A program made the position numbers and the translations under genes. 57,554 nucleotides of DNA from Gemmatimonadota bacterium (lineage in GTDB: Bacteria > Gemmatimonadota > Gemmatimonadetes > Longimicrobiales > Gaopeijiaceae), in contig JAPPNN010000042.1 in assembly GCA_028873815.1 (NCBI GenBank), positions 1-57,554 on the forward strand, written 5' to 3'. This document shows positions 1 to 7,865 of this stretch, piece after piece. The notes under the pieces are model-generated. The model did not search any database, was not told the origin of the DNA, and worked only from the letters and a program-made list of their open reading frames with translations. The number at the start of each line of letters is the position of its first letter. The first letter of the stretch is position 1.

Positions 1-127
1 TCGGGGGCAGGGTATTTTGTTTATATTACACTGGTTCCGGCACCCCACCCAGCATTACATCTTTATTCAGTAAGCTATCATTCAGAGTGGGCGCTCACAA
101 AACTGGGCGCCTTTGGCTAACGACCGG

Positions 128-165
128 GGCGCCGCGGGCCAAACAGCCCGCGGCGCCTTTTTTTT
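128..165 (+). terminator. Rho-independent terminator upstream of the dcw cluster
   Basis: A perfect 12-bp GC stem (GGCGCCGCGGGC at 128-139 against GCCCGCGGCGCC at 146-157) closes a 6-base loop and is followed directly by eight T. This is a textbook intrinsic terminator for a plus-strand transcript that enters the window from the left. It insulates the dcw operon. No coding frame is convincing in 1-127, so the transcript it ends is a 3' untranslated region or a small RNA. Confidence 0.93.
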
Positions 166-195
166 GCCCCAAACCGAGGTCCGGGAGCCACCGAG

Positions 196-271
196 TGGGA
201 CTTGGTGTTGCGAAGTGGGGGTACGGTGTATTACTGTGGGATGGTGTGGGATGTAATGGGATATTAGGGGA
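196..271 (+). promoter_or_regulatory. MraZ-box-like repeat array (TGGGA every 10 bp) in the mraZ leader
   Basis: Four repeats of TGGGA (the last is GGGGA) start at 237, 247, 257 and 267, exactly 10 bp apart. Further TGGGA/TGGGG copies start at 196 and 216. MraZ, the first gene of the cluster, is known in other bacteria to bind arrays of TGGG-type repeats spaced about 10 bp in its own promoter. The array starts 58 bp before the mraZ ATG. A weak promoter (TTGCGA at 208-213, 17-bp spacer, TTACTG at 231-236) would place the start site at the array, which fits autorepression. Confidence 0.75.
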
Positions 272-294
272 TATGAGACCAGGATAGTGAAACC

Positions 295-726
295 ATGCCT
301 GGATTTCTTGGCCGACACGAATACCAGATCGATGCAAAGGGGCGAGTCAGCCTGCCCTCGGCGTTTCGTCGTGTCGTGTCGTCATATCCGATGGTACTGA
401 TGCAGTGGCAGGACACGCATCTCGACCTCTTTCCGCAGGAGACCTGGGCGGAGATCCGCAAGAACCTGCTGACCCATAAAAGGGCGAAGGGGGACAAGGG
501 CGCCTACGTGCGGCGGTTCACGGGCCGCGCTGTGGAGGTGGAGCCCGACAAGCATGGCCGCATCCGCATTCCACCCCTGCTGCGGCAGGGGGTGGGGCTC
601 GAGGATTCGGTCGCGTTTGTGGGCGCCCTGGACCGGATCGAGCTGTGGCCTCCGGAGCGACTCGACGAACACCTGCGCGCGGCGGACGAAGACGATGACG
701 AATTCGCGGCCCAGATCTTCGGGTGA
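295..726 (+). CDS. mraZ: transcriptional regulator MraZ
   Basis: MraZ is a ring-forming DNA-binding protein that controls the dcw operon. The 143-residue product has the family length and two SpoVT-AbrB-type half-domains. The first contains DAKGRVSLPSAFR near residues 10-23 and the second contains EPDKHGRIRIPPLL near residues 82-96. It is the first gene of the division/cell-wall cluster, as usual, and sits just downstream of a TGGGA repeat array that is its probable operator. Its 3' end appears to overlap the start of rsmH by about 30 bases in another frame. The acidic tail (DEDDDEF) is ordinary for the family. Confidence 0.96.
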   Translation: MPGFLGRHEYQIDAKGRVSLPSAFRRVVSSYPMVLMQWQDTHLDLFPQETWAEIRKNLLTHKRAKGDKGAYVRRFTGRAVEVEPDKHGRIRIPPLLRQGVGLEDSVAFVGALDRIELWPPERLDEHLRAADEDDDEFAAQIFG

Positions 727-1660
727 TCCTCGTGCACGCGTCCCGAAGTACCACCGCGCGGTTCTCGTGGAGAAGGCCATGAGCTACCTGGCCGGCGACG
801 GAGGACTGTACCTGGACGGCACCGTCGGGGGTGGCGGGCACTCGACCGCGCTGCTGGAGCGGTGCCGGGACTGCCGGGTGCTGGCCGTCGATCGCGACCC
901 CGAGGCTCTGGACGCCGCTCGCTCACGCCTTCGACGCTTCTCCGGGCGCGTGACGTTTAGCCGGATGTCGTTCCGGGACGCCGGCAACGATCCGCGCGTG
1001 CGAGCCGAGGGACTGGCCGGGGCGCTTCTGGACCTGGGCGTGAGTTCTCACCAGCTCGACACGGACGAGCGTGGGTTTTCGTTCCGGCGCGGTGCGGCCC
1101 TGGACATGCGCATGGATCAGCGCTCGTCGCTGACCGCGGCCGCGTTCCTGGCGTCGGCTTCTCGCGACGAACTCGTGAGAGCGCTGCGGTCGGGTCAGGC
1201 GCCGAGGCCGGCGGCGCTGGCAGCGCGCATTGTCGGACGCCGAGCGCACAGGCCCCTTCGCACCAGTGACGATCTCGTCGCGGTTCTGGAGTCGGTACTC
1301 GGCCGCCGCGCGGCACACGCCGAGAAGGCGCGACTCTTCCAGGCGCTGCGCATTCGGGTGAACGAGGAGATCGAGGCCCTGAAAGCGGCGCTTCCCTCGA
1401 TCCGCGACGCGCTGTTGCCGGGCGCCGCCTTCGTGGTCATCTCGTATCACTCGCTGGAAGACGGTGTGGTCAAGCGCGCTTTCCGCGAATGGAGCGATCC
1501 CTCCCACGGGCTTCCCCGGCGTCTCCCCGTGCGCGCGGCCGAGCTGTCGAGCCGCGGCACCGTCCTGACGCGGAAGCCGGTAACTCCGGACAGCGCGGAG
1601 ATCGAGAGGAATCCGCGCGCGCGCGCGGCCAGGCTGAGAGCCTGGAGGCGGGCCGCGTGA
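695..1660 (+). CDS. rsmH: 16S rRNA m4C1402 methyltransferase RsmH (MraW)
   Basis: RsmH is a SAM-dependent enzyme that methylates N4 of C1402 in the 16S rRNA. Family motifs seen are KYHRAVLVEKAMSYL near the N-terminus, the SAM loop DGTVGGGGHS, DLGVSSHQLD, ERGFSFRRGAALDMRM, RLFQALRIRVNEEI and ISYHSLEDGVVKRAF, all in family order. The chosen ATG gives 321 residues, close to the usual 310, and makes the gene overlap mraZ by 32 bases. A later start would cut into the conserved KYH segment. The stop overlaps the GTG of ftsL (GTGA), implying translational coupling. The exact start is the only doubtful point. Confidence 0.94.
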   Translation: MTNSRPRSSGDPRARVPKYHRAVLVEKAMSYLAGDGGLYLDGTVGGGGHSTALLERCRDCRVLAVDRDPEALDAARSRLRRFSGRVTFSRMSFRDAGNDPRVRAEGLAGALLDLGVSSHQLDTDERGFSFRRGAALDMRMDQRSSLTAAAFLASASRDELVRALRSGQAPRPAALAARIVGRRAHRPLRTSDDLVAVLESVLGRRAAHAEKARLFQALRIRVNEEIEALKAALPSIRDALLPGAAFVVISYHSLEDGVVKRAFREWSDPSHGLPRRLPVRAAELSSRGTVLTRKPVTPDSAEIERNPRARAARLRAWRRAA

Positions 1661-1947
1661 GGCGCCGCCGGAAGCGGGGACGGTGGAGCGCGATCACCGC
1701 GCTTGCCGTGGTGACCGCTTCCCTGGCGACCCTGGGATGGCGCCAATCGACGACACGGGAGACCCTCGCGTCGCTGGACCGGTTGGACACGGAACTGGCC
1801 GTGCTGGCGGACCAGCAGGAGGAGCTGGCCCGCGAACTGTTCGGCATCGAGCGGCGCCCCTGGGTTGTCGCGCAGGCTGCCGAACGGCTTGGGCTCCGAC
1901 CCGCGAGCGAGCGGGAAACCGTCATCGCGTCGGGGAGCGCGCCATGA
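1657..1947 (+). CDS. ftsL: cell division protein FtsL-like
   Basis: A small bitopic membrane protein of 96 residues: a basic N-terminus (RRRRKRGRW), one membrane segment (about residues 10-28) and a periplasmic heptad-rich stretch rich in Leu and Glu. FtsL acts with FtsQ and FtsB in the divisome complex that activates FtsWI. Primary sequence is poorly conserved in this family, so the call rests on position between rsmH and ftsI, size and topology. A GGAGG at 1644-1648 lies 8 bases before the GTG, which decides this start over a longer in-frame alternative. Both ends overlap neighbours by 4 bases. Confidence 0.82.
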   Translation: MRRRRKRGRWSAITALAVVTASLATLGWRQSTTRETLASLDRLDTELAVLADQQEELARELFGIERRPWVVAQAAERLGLRPASERETVIASGSAP

Positions 1948-3920
1948 GTCTGAAGCGACGCGACCCCTACCGGAAGGTCGAGATCCGGCGCCGCTGTATG
2001 CTGCTCTTCTGGGTGGTCCTCGCGGCGGTTCTGCTCGGGCGGGCGGCCGAAGTGCAGGTCGTCGAGAGGTTCGCCTGGAGGGAAGACGCCGCCGGGCAGC
2101 AGCGCATGAGCCGGGTCGTGCCCGCGCCCAGGGGCCGCATTCTCGACCGCAACGGTTCGGAGCTGGCGGTGAGCCATTGGCGGGCAGCCGTGGGAATCGC
2201 GCCGAGTGAGATCCGGGACGTGGAGGAAGTCGTTGCCGCGCTCGAGGAGAACCTGGGGCTGCGTCCCGACGTCGCACGCGATGTGTCCGTTGATACACGA
2301 TCGTGGCGCGTTGTACGGGGCCGGTACTCCATGACGCAGGTCGAACGCCTGAGGGGACTGCGCGGCGTGCACGTTCAGGGCGAATTGAGGCGGCTGTATC
2401 CCCGCGAGAAGCTGGCCCGGGGCTTGCTTGGAGTCGTCCAGGACGGCGTGGGGACGGGGGGAGTCGAACAGACGATGGACTCGGTGCTGGCGGGAAGAGC
2501 CGGGCGGGAGATCGTGGAGCGTGACAATCAGGGACGGCAGATACCGGGCCAGGTCATCACCGTGCAGGAGCCGGTGCCAGGCCGGGACGTCGTGCTGACG
2601 ATCGACGAAGACCTGCAGGCGCTGGCCGAGGAACTCCTCGCCATGTCCGTGGATTCCACCGGGGCCCGGGGCGGAGATCTCGTCATCACCGATCCCCGGA
2701 CGGGCGAGATCCTTGCCATTGCGTCGTTGACCGAGGGGTCGAACAACTCGCTGTCGGCGATCAACGCCCCCTACGAACCGGGCTCCACGATCAAGCCGTT
2801 TACGGCTGCCGCCCTCCTGCGGCACGGAGTCGCCTCCCTGGCGGACTCGGTGGACACCGGCACGGGGAGCTGGGATGTCGGTACCCGCCGGATCAACGAC
2901 ATCTACGGCGGTGGCTGGCTGACCCTGTACCAGGTCGTCCAGCGCTCGTCGAACATCGGCATCGCAAAGTTCGCGGAGAGGCTCACGGAGGGGCAGCAGT
3001 ACACGAACCTGCGCGACTTCGGATTCGGCACCCGGACCGGGGTCATGCTTCCGGGAGAGGCGGCGGGCATCCTCAGACGGCCGGAGCAATGGTCGGCGCT
3101 GTCGGGCCAGTCCCTCGCATTCGGGTATGAACTCTCGGTGACGTCGTTGCAGATGGCAATGGCGTTCGGCGCGCTGGCGAACGATGGCCGGCTGATGGAG
3201 CCGCGTCTGATCAGGGAAGTGCGGGACCGCGACGGGGGATCGGTGCGCTTCGACAGGCCCCGGACCGTGCGGCGCGCCGTCCCGCCGGGGGTGACCGAGG
3301 CCTTGAAGCCGGTGCTGGTCGATGTCGTGGAGCAGGGGACAGGCACTCGCGCGCGGATGGCTTCGTTTCTGGTCGCCGGCAAGAGCGGCACGGCCCGGGC
3401 GATGGGACGCGACGGACGCTACGAAGGCAATGCCTACTTTGCTTCCTTTGGAGCGTTCTTTCCCGCGGACGATCCACAGCTCCTGCTCTTCGCGAAGCTG
3501 GACCGCCCGTCGGGGGAGTACTACGGAGGCGCCGTCGCCGCTCCGCTGACCCGGGCGATGCTGGAGGGCCTGTTGCCGACGCGGCGCATTCCCGTGGACC
3601 GGGACGCATTGGCTCTGGCGCGGCGTCCCGTCCCCGTCGAGCCGGCGGGGAGCGAGCCGCTGGTACGGTTCGCGGCCGCCACTTCGACGCTGGAGCCACT
3701 GGCTGCGGGGCCGTTCGCCGATCCCCCGGATTCGCGCCGGGGAAGCATGGCGCTTCCGGACCTGAATGGGGCCCCGATCCGCGTCGCTCTCCGGCGGTTG
3801 CACCGGATGGGCCTGAGGGTGTGGCTCGATGGCGGAGGATCGGTGCTGATGACCGTCCCCGCCGCCGGCACCAGCGTAGCGCCTGGAGACACCGTGCGCG
3901 TATTGGGGCGGGAGGGGTGA
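1944..3920 (+). CDS. ftsI: peptidoglycan transpeptidase FtsI (class B PBP) with a C-terminal PASTA domain
   Basis: A 658-residue class B penicillin-binding protein that cross-links septal peptidoglycan with FtsW. There is one N-terminal membrane anchor (about residues 18-36) and a PBP dimer domain starting at APRGRILDRNG. The transpeptidase domain shows the three active-site motifs: STIK with nucleophile Ser281, SSN (335-337) and KSGT (480-483). The last 50 or so residues (from LPDLNGAPIRVAL) form one PASTA domain, as in SpoVD/PBP2x-type enzymes; E. coli FtsI lacks it. The ATG overlaps the ftsL stop (ATGA). Confidence 0.94.
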   Translation: MSLKRRDPYRKVEIRRRCMLLFWVVLAAVLLGRAAEVQVVERFAWREDAAGQQRMSRVVPAPRGRILDRNGSELAVSHWRAAVGIAPSEIRDVEEVVAALEENLGLRPDVARDVSVDTRSWRVVRGRYSMTQVERLRGLRGVHVQGELRRLYPREKLARGLLGVVQDGVGTGGVEQTMDSVLAGRAGREIVERDNQGRQIPGQVITVQEPVPGRDVVLTIDEDLQALAEELLAMSVDSTGARGGDLVITDPRTGEILAIASLTEGSNNSLSAINAPYEPGSTIKPFTAAALLRHGVASLADSVDTGTGSWDVGTRRINDIYGGGWLTLYQVVQRSSNIGIAKFAERLTEGQQYTNLRDFGFGTRTGVMLPGEAAGILRRPEQWSALSGQSLAFGYELSVTSLQMAMAFGALANDGRLMEPRLIREVRDRDGGSVRFDRPRTVRRAVPPGVTEALKPVLVDVVEQGTGTRARMASFLVAGKSGTARAMGRDGRYEGNAYFASFGAFFPADDPQLLLFAKLDRPSGEYYGGAVAAPLTRAMLEGLLPTRRIPVDRDALALARRPVPVEPAGSEPLVRFAAATSTLEPLAAGPFADPPDSRRGSMALPDLNGAPIRVALRRLHRMGLRVWLDGGGSVLMTVPAAGTSVAPGDTVRVLGREG

Positions 3921-5395
3921 CCGTGGCCATCGAACACGTGCTGGCGGCGATCGAGGATGCCGGAGTGATCGTGCGGCAAATGGCGCCGCCACGCGGCGAG
4001 TTGAGGCGCGTGGAGATCTCGGGCGTGCAGCAGGACTCGCGCGCCGTGAAGCCGGGCGACCTCTTCGTGGCCTGGGCGGGCGCGTCCCATGACGCCCATG
4101 AATTCCTGGGCGGCGCCGTGGCGGCGGGGGCGGCGGCGGCCATCGTGGAGCGGCCCGTCCCCGGGATGCCGGTCCCGCAGATCCAGGTCGACAATGCGCG
4201 CCTGGCGGCGGCCGTGGCCTCAGGCTTCGTGGCCGGGACGCCGTGGCGAAAGCTGCGTACGGTGGGCGTCACCGGCACGAACGGCAAGACGACGACGACA
4301 CTGTTGTTGCGCGGGTTGCTGGGAAGGGAGGCTGGATGCGCGGCGATCGGCACGCTGGGTGTCGTCGGGCCCGACGGGCGCATCGAGGACGGCACGGTGG
4401 GGCTCACGACGCCCGGACCCGTGCGGCTGGCCGAGTGGCTTGCCGCGCTCGCCCGCGCCGGCGTCGAAGGAGTCGTCGTCGAGAGCTCCTCCCACGCCCT
4501 CGACCAGTTCCGCCTCGATGGCGTCCGCTTCGATGTCACGGCCTTCACCAACCTCACCCGCGATCACCTGGACTACCACGGCAGCCGTGACCGGTACCTG
4601 GCCGCAAAAGCACGCCTGCTGCATCTGGGGAAGCCGGGCGCCACCGCCGTGATCAACGCCGACGACGAGGCGTGGCGGGCGCTCCGCCCCGGGGGTCCGG
4701 TCGTGACCTACGGCATCCGCGCATCCGCGGATCTTCGTGCGGCCGGACTCCGCCTGTCGGCGCGCGGCTCCAGCTTCGAACTCGTCTGGCAGGGCCGCCG
4801 GTATCCGGTCGACCTGCCGCTGCCGGGCGGTTTCAACGTCTCCAACGCGCTGTGCGCCGCTGCGTGCGCCGTGGCGCTGGGCCACGAACCGGGCCGCGTG
4901 GCGGCGGGACTGGCCGAAGCGTCGCCCGTGCCTGGGCGCCTGGAGCGCGTCGCGCGGAAGCCGTTCGATGTATTCGTCGACTTCGCGCACACGCCGGACG
5001 CGCTGGACCAGGTGCTCAAGGCGCTCCGGCCGCTGGTTTCCGGGCGCCTCATCGTGGTTTTCGGCGCCGGCGGCGACCGGGATCCGACCAAGCGTCCCGA
5101 GATGGGAGCCGCGGCGTCGCGGCACGCCGACCTGGTGGTAGTGACCTCGGACAACCCGCGCACCGAGGATCCGGCGGAGATCGCGGCGCAGGTGTCGCGC
5201 GGCGTCTCGGCGGGCGAAGCCGCGGAGATCGTGGACCGGCGCGAGGCCATCGGCTGGGCGCTGGACCGGGCCGAACCGGGCGATGCCGTGCTCCTCGCGG
5301 GCAAGGGCCACGAGGCGTACCAGATCGTGGGCACCGAGAAGCGGCCGTTCGACGAGCGGCAGATCGTGCTCGACCACCTGGGCGCTGGCGCATGA
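3917..5395 (+). CDS. murE: UDP-MurNAc-L-Ala-D-Glu:meso-DAP ligase MurE
   Basis: A cytoplasmic ATP-dependent Mur ligase that adds the third stem residue to the UDP-MurNAc-dipeptide. The 492-residue protein has the P-loop GTNGKTTTT (about 120-128), the SSHALDQFR region, NLTRDHLDYHG and a C-terminal DNPRTEDP (from about 412). DNPR is the signature that selects meso-diaminopimelate in MurE, so the wall is predicted to be of DAP type. The GTG at 3917 makes the GTGA overlap seen throughout this operon. A second GTG at 3923 has a better-spaced GGAGG (3911-3915) and cannot be excluded. Confidence 0.95.
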   Translation: MTVAIEHVLAAIEDAGVIVRQMAPPRGELRRVEISGVQQDSRAVKPGDLFVAWAGASHDAHEFLGGAVAAGAAAAIVERPVPGMPVPQIQVDNARLAAAVASGFVAGTPWRKLRTVGVTGTNGKTTTTLLLRGLLGREAGCAAIGTLGVVGPDGRIEDGTVGLTTPGPVRLAEWLAALARAGVEGVVVESSSHALDQFRLDGVRFDVTAFTNLTRDHLDYHGSRDRYLAAKARLLHLGKPGATAVINADDEAWRALRPGGPVVTYGIRASADLRAAGLRLSARGSSFELVWQGRRYPVDLPLPGGFNVSNALCAAACAVALGHEPGRVAAGLAEASPVPGRLERVARKPFDVFVDFAHTPDALDQVLKALRPLVSGRLIVVFGAGGDRDPTKRPEMGAAASRHADLVVVTSDNPRTEDPAEIAAQVSRGVSAGEAAEIVDRREAIGWALDRAEPGDAVLLAGKGHEAYQIVGTEKRPFDERQIVLDHLGAGA

Positions 5396-6765
5396 CGGGC
5401 GCGGCCTTCGGTTGGAGCGACGCCTCCGTGCGGCGGGCGCTGGGTCTCCCCGGCGGAGATCCGCAGTGCCGGTACCTGGGCGTCTCCACCGATACGCGCA
5501 CGCTGCGGCGCGGCGACGTGTTCGTCGCGCTCGAGGGCCCCCGCTTCGACGGACACGAGTTCGCGCCCGAGGCCGTTGCGGCGGGGTGCGCGGCCGTCGT
5601 CGCGAGCCGTGACCCCGGCGACCTGCCGGTGCCGGTCTACCGGGTGGCGGATACGCTTACCGCGCTGGGGGACCTCGCCCTGCACCGGCGCAGCCACGCG
5701 CGCATACCTGTCGTCGGGATCACGGGATCGTCGGGCAAGACCACGGTCAAGGACCTCACGCTGGGCGCGCTCTCGTCGACGCCGCATCCGCACGGCACGT
5801 CCGCCAACGACAACAACCGCGTGGGCACACCCCTGACCATCCTGTCGATGCCCGACCGCGCGACCTCGCTGGTCCTGGAAATGGGTACCAACGAGCCCGG
5901 GGAAATCGCCGAACTGGCGCGGGTCGCACGCCCCACGGTCGGGGTGGTCACGACCGTCTCGGAGACACACGTTGAGCGGCTCCAGGATTTCTCCGGGGTG
6001 CTCTCGGAAAAGCTCGACCTGCTCCGCGCGGTCGACACGGCGGGGATCGCGGTGGTGGGGGACGAGCCGCCGGAACTGGCGCGCGAGGCCCGCAGGATCC
6101 ACCCCGACGTCGAGGTGAGCGGCTGGTCGGACCGGGCGGATGGCGATCTGCGTCCCTTCGACGCCCGCCTGCGGGCCGACGGCACGTACTCGTTCACATG
6201 GATGGGCGAACCCGTTTCCATGCGGATCCCCGGCGCGCACAACGTCTACAACGCGCTGCTGGCGCTCGCCGTGGCACGCTCGCTGAACGTGGCGCCGACC
6301 CACGCGGTCGCCGGCGTCTCGGCCGTCGCGCCCCGCGCCATGCGCGGCGAGGTGCGCCACGTGGGCAGCCTCACGCTTCTGGTCGACTGCTACAACGCCA
6401 ACGCGGCGGGAGTCGAGGCGGCGGTGACCACGCTGGCAGGCATGGACACGCGGGGACGCAGGGTGGCGGTGCTCGGGACCATGCTTGAACTCGGGCCCCG
6501 CTCGGGCGCGATTCACCGCGAAACACTGGACAGGGTCCTGGGTGCGGACATCGACCGGTACGTGGTGACCGGGGCCTTTGCCCGGGCGGCCGCCAACTTC
6601 GCGGACGACCGCGTCGTCGCGATCGGAAGTGTGGACGACCTCGCCGAGCGCCTGCCCCGGCTGGCCCGCCGCGGCGACACGGTGCTCCTCAAGGCGTCCC
6701 GCGGCGTCCGGCTGGAGCGTGTTATCCCGGGCCTCGAGTCCGGTTTCGGGGGAGCGCGGGCCTGA
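5392..6765 (+). CDS. murF: UDP-MurNAc-tripeptide:D-Ala-D-Ala ligase MurF
   Basis: MurF adds D-Ala-D-Ala to the UDP-MurNAc-tripeptide, the last cytoplasmic stem-peptide step. The 457-residue product shows the MurF N-terminal domain (STDTRTLRRGDVFVAL), a Mur-ligase P-loop GSSGKTTVKD (from about residue 112), the family pattern NDNNRVGTPLTIL, VLEMGTNEPGEI and, near the C-terminus, DCYNANAAGVEAA. ATGA overlap with murE and TGATG overlap with mraY indicate translational coupling. Ddl, which makes its D-Ala-D-Ala substrate, is not in this cluster. Confidence 0.94.
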   Translation: MTGAAFGWSDASVRRALGLPGGDPQCRYLGVSTDTRTLRRGDVFVALEGPRFDGHEFAPEAVAAGCAAVVASRDPGDLPVPVYRVADTLTALGDLALHRRSHARIPVVGITGSSGKTTVKDLTLGALSSTPHPHGTSANDNNRVGTPLTILSMPDRATSLVLEMGTNEPGEIAELARVARPTVGVVTTVSETHVERLQDFSGVLSEKLDLLRAVDTAGIAVVGDEPPELAREARRIHPDVEVSGWSDRADGDLRPFDARLRADGTYSFTWMGEPVSMRIPGAHNVYNALLALAVARSLNVAPTHAVAGVSAVAPRAMRGEVRHVGSLTLLVDCYNANAAGVEAAVTTLAGMDTRGRRVAVLGTMLELGPRSGAIHRETLDRVLGADIDRYVVTGAFARAAANFADDRVVAIGSVDDLAERLPRLARRGDTVLLKASRGVRLERVIPGLESGFGGARA

Positions 6766-7865
6766 TGCTGTACCACCTGCTCCCCCAGCTGGAAGACGTT
6801 CACATCGTCTTCAACCTCTTCAACTACCTCACGGTCCGGTCCGCCGGCGCGATGGCCAGCGCGCTGATCCTGATGTTGCTCCTGGGGCGTCGCTTCATCG
6901 CCTGCATGCGCGCGCGCGGCATCGTCAACGTGCCGCGCAACGGACTCGACCGGGGTGAGGGGCCCAAGGTGAACATGGGCGGGGTGCTGATCGTCGCGGT
7001 CGTCGCCGTCTCGACGCTGCTCTGGGCCGAACTGACGAACCCGTACACGATCATCGCGCTCGTGGTGATGCTGTGGATGGGATCGATCGGCTTCCTCGAC
7101 GACTACCTCAAGGTCGTGCGCAAGACACCACGCGGGCTGGTGGAGCGCTACAAGTGGGCGGGATCGCTGGGGCTGGGCCTGGCGCTGGGCGCATTCCTCA
7201 TCACGTGGGGGCCCATCGCGCCGGTAGGGGCCACGACGACGAACCTGCCGGTCTTCGACGAATGGCAGCTCGTCTTCACTCCGGCCGCCTATCTGCTGTG
7301 GGTGACCGTGGTGCTCAACGGCGCCACCCACTCGGTGAACATGACCGACGGCCTCGACGGACTGGCCCCCGGACTGGTCGCGATCGCGGTTGGGACCTTC
7401 GGGATCTTCGCGTACGTGATCGGGCGGGTGGACACTTCGGCGTACCTCGGTCTCTTCTACCTGCCCGGCGCCGGGGAGCTGGCCGTGTTCGCGGCGGGGA
7501 TCACCGGTGCCGCGCTGGGATTTCTGTGGTTCAATGCCCAGCCCGCGCAGGTGATCATGGGGGACACCGGCTCACTGGCGCTGGGAGGCGCCATCGGCGC
7601 CATGGCGGTGCTGCTCAAGGCCGAACTCCTGCTGGTGGCGGTGGGTGGCGTGTTCGTGGCCGAGGCCGCGTCGGTCATCATCCAGACCCAGTACTTCAAG
7701 TACACGCGGCGGCGCCACGGAGAGGGCCAGCGCGTCTTCAGGTGTGCCCCCATCCATCACCACTTCCAGATGATCGGCTGGAAGAACGAGCAGGTCGTGG
7801 TCCGGTTCTGGATCCTGGGAATCCTCTGCGCGATGGTCGGCTTCGCCACGCTGAAGCTGCGATGA
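6765..7865 (+). CDS. mraY: phospho-MurNAc-pentapeptide transferase MraY
   Basis: MraY moves phospho-MurNAc-pentapeptide to undecaprenyl phosphate, giving lipid I at the inner membrane. The 366-residue protein has about ten hydrophobic segments and the family motifs GFLDDYLKV (Asp pair), NMTDGLDGLAPGL, FNAQPAQVIMGDTGSL and CAPIHHHFQMIGW. The last two carry the conserved Asp and the HHH motif. Length and motif order are standard. It starts one base inside the murF stop and ends in an ATGA overlap with murD. Confidence 0.96.
   Translation: MLYHLLPQLEDVHIVFNLFNYLTVRSAGAMASALILMLLLGRRFIACMRARGIVNVPRNGLDRGEGPKVNMGGVLIVAVVAVSTLLWAELTNPYTIIALVVMLWMGSIGFLDDYLKVVRKTPRGLVERYKWAGSLGLGLALGAFLITWGPIAPVGATTTNLPVFDEWQLVFTPAAYLLWVTVVLNGATHSVNMTDGLDGLAPGLVAIAVGTFGIFAYVIGRVDTSAYLGLFYLPGAGELAVFAAGITGAALGFLWFNAQPAQVIMGDTGSLALGGAIGAMAVLLKAELLLVAVGGVFVAEAASVIIQTQYFKYTRRRHGEGQRVFRCAPIHHHFQMIGWKNEQVVVRFWILGILCAMVGFATLKLR

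Noticed and set aside
1..127. tRNA or RNase P RNA 3' end before the terminator
   Set aside because: No cloverleaf, CCA end or recognisable conserved RNase P segment could be laid out in the visible bases.
1470..3992. 840-codon open frame on the minus strand
   Set aside because: Antisense shadow of ftsL and ftsI. No recognisable motif, no ribosome binding site.
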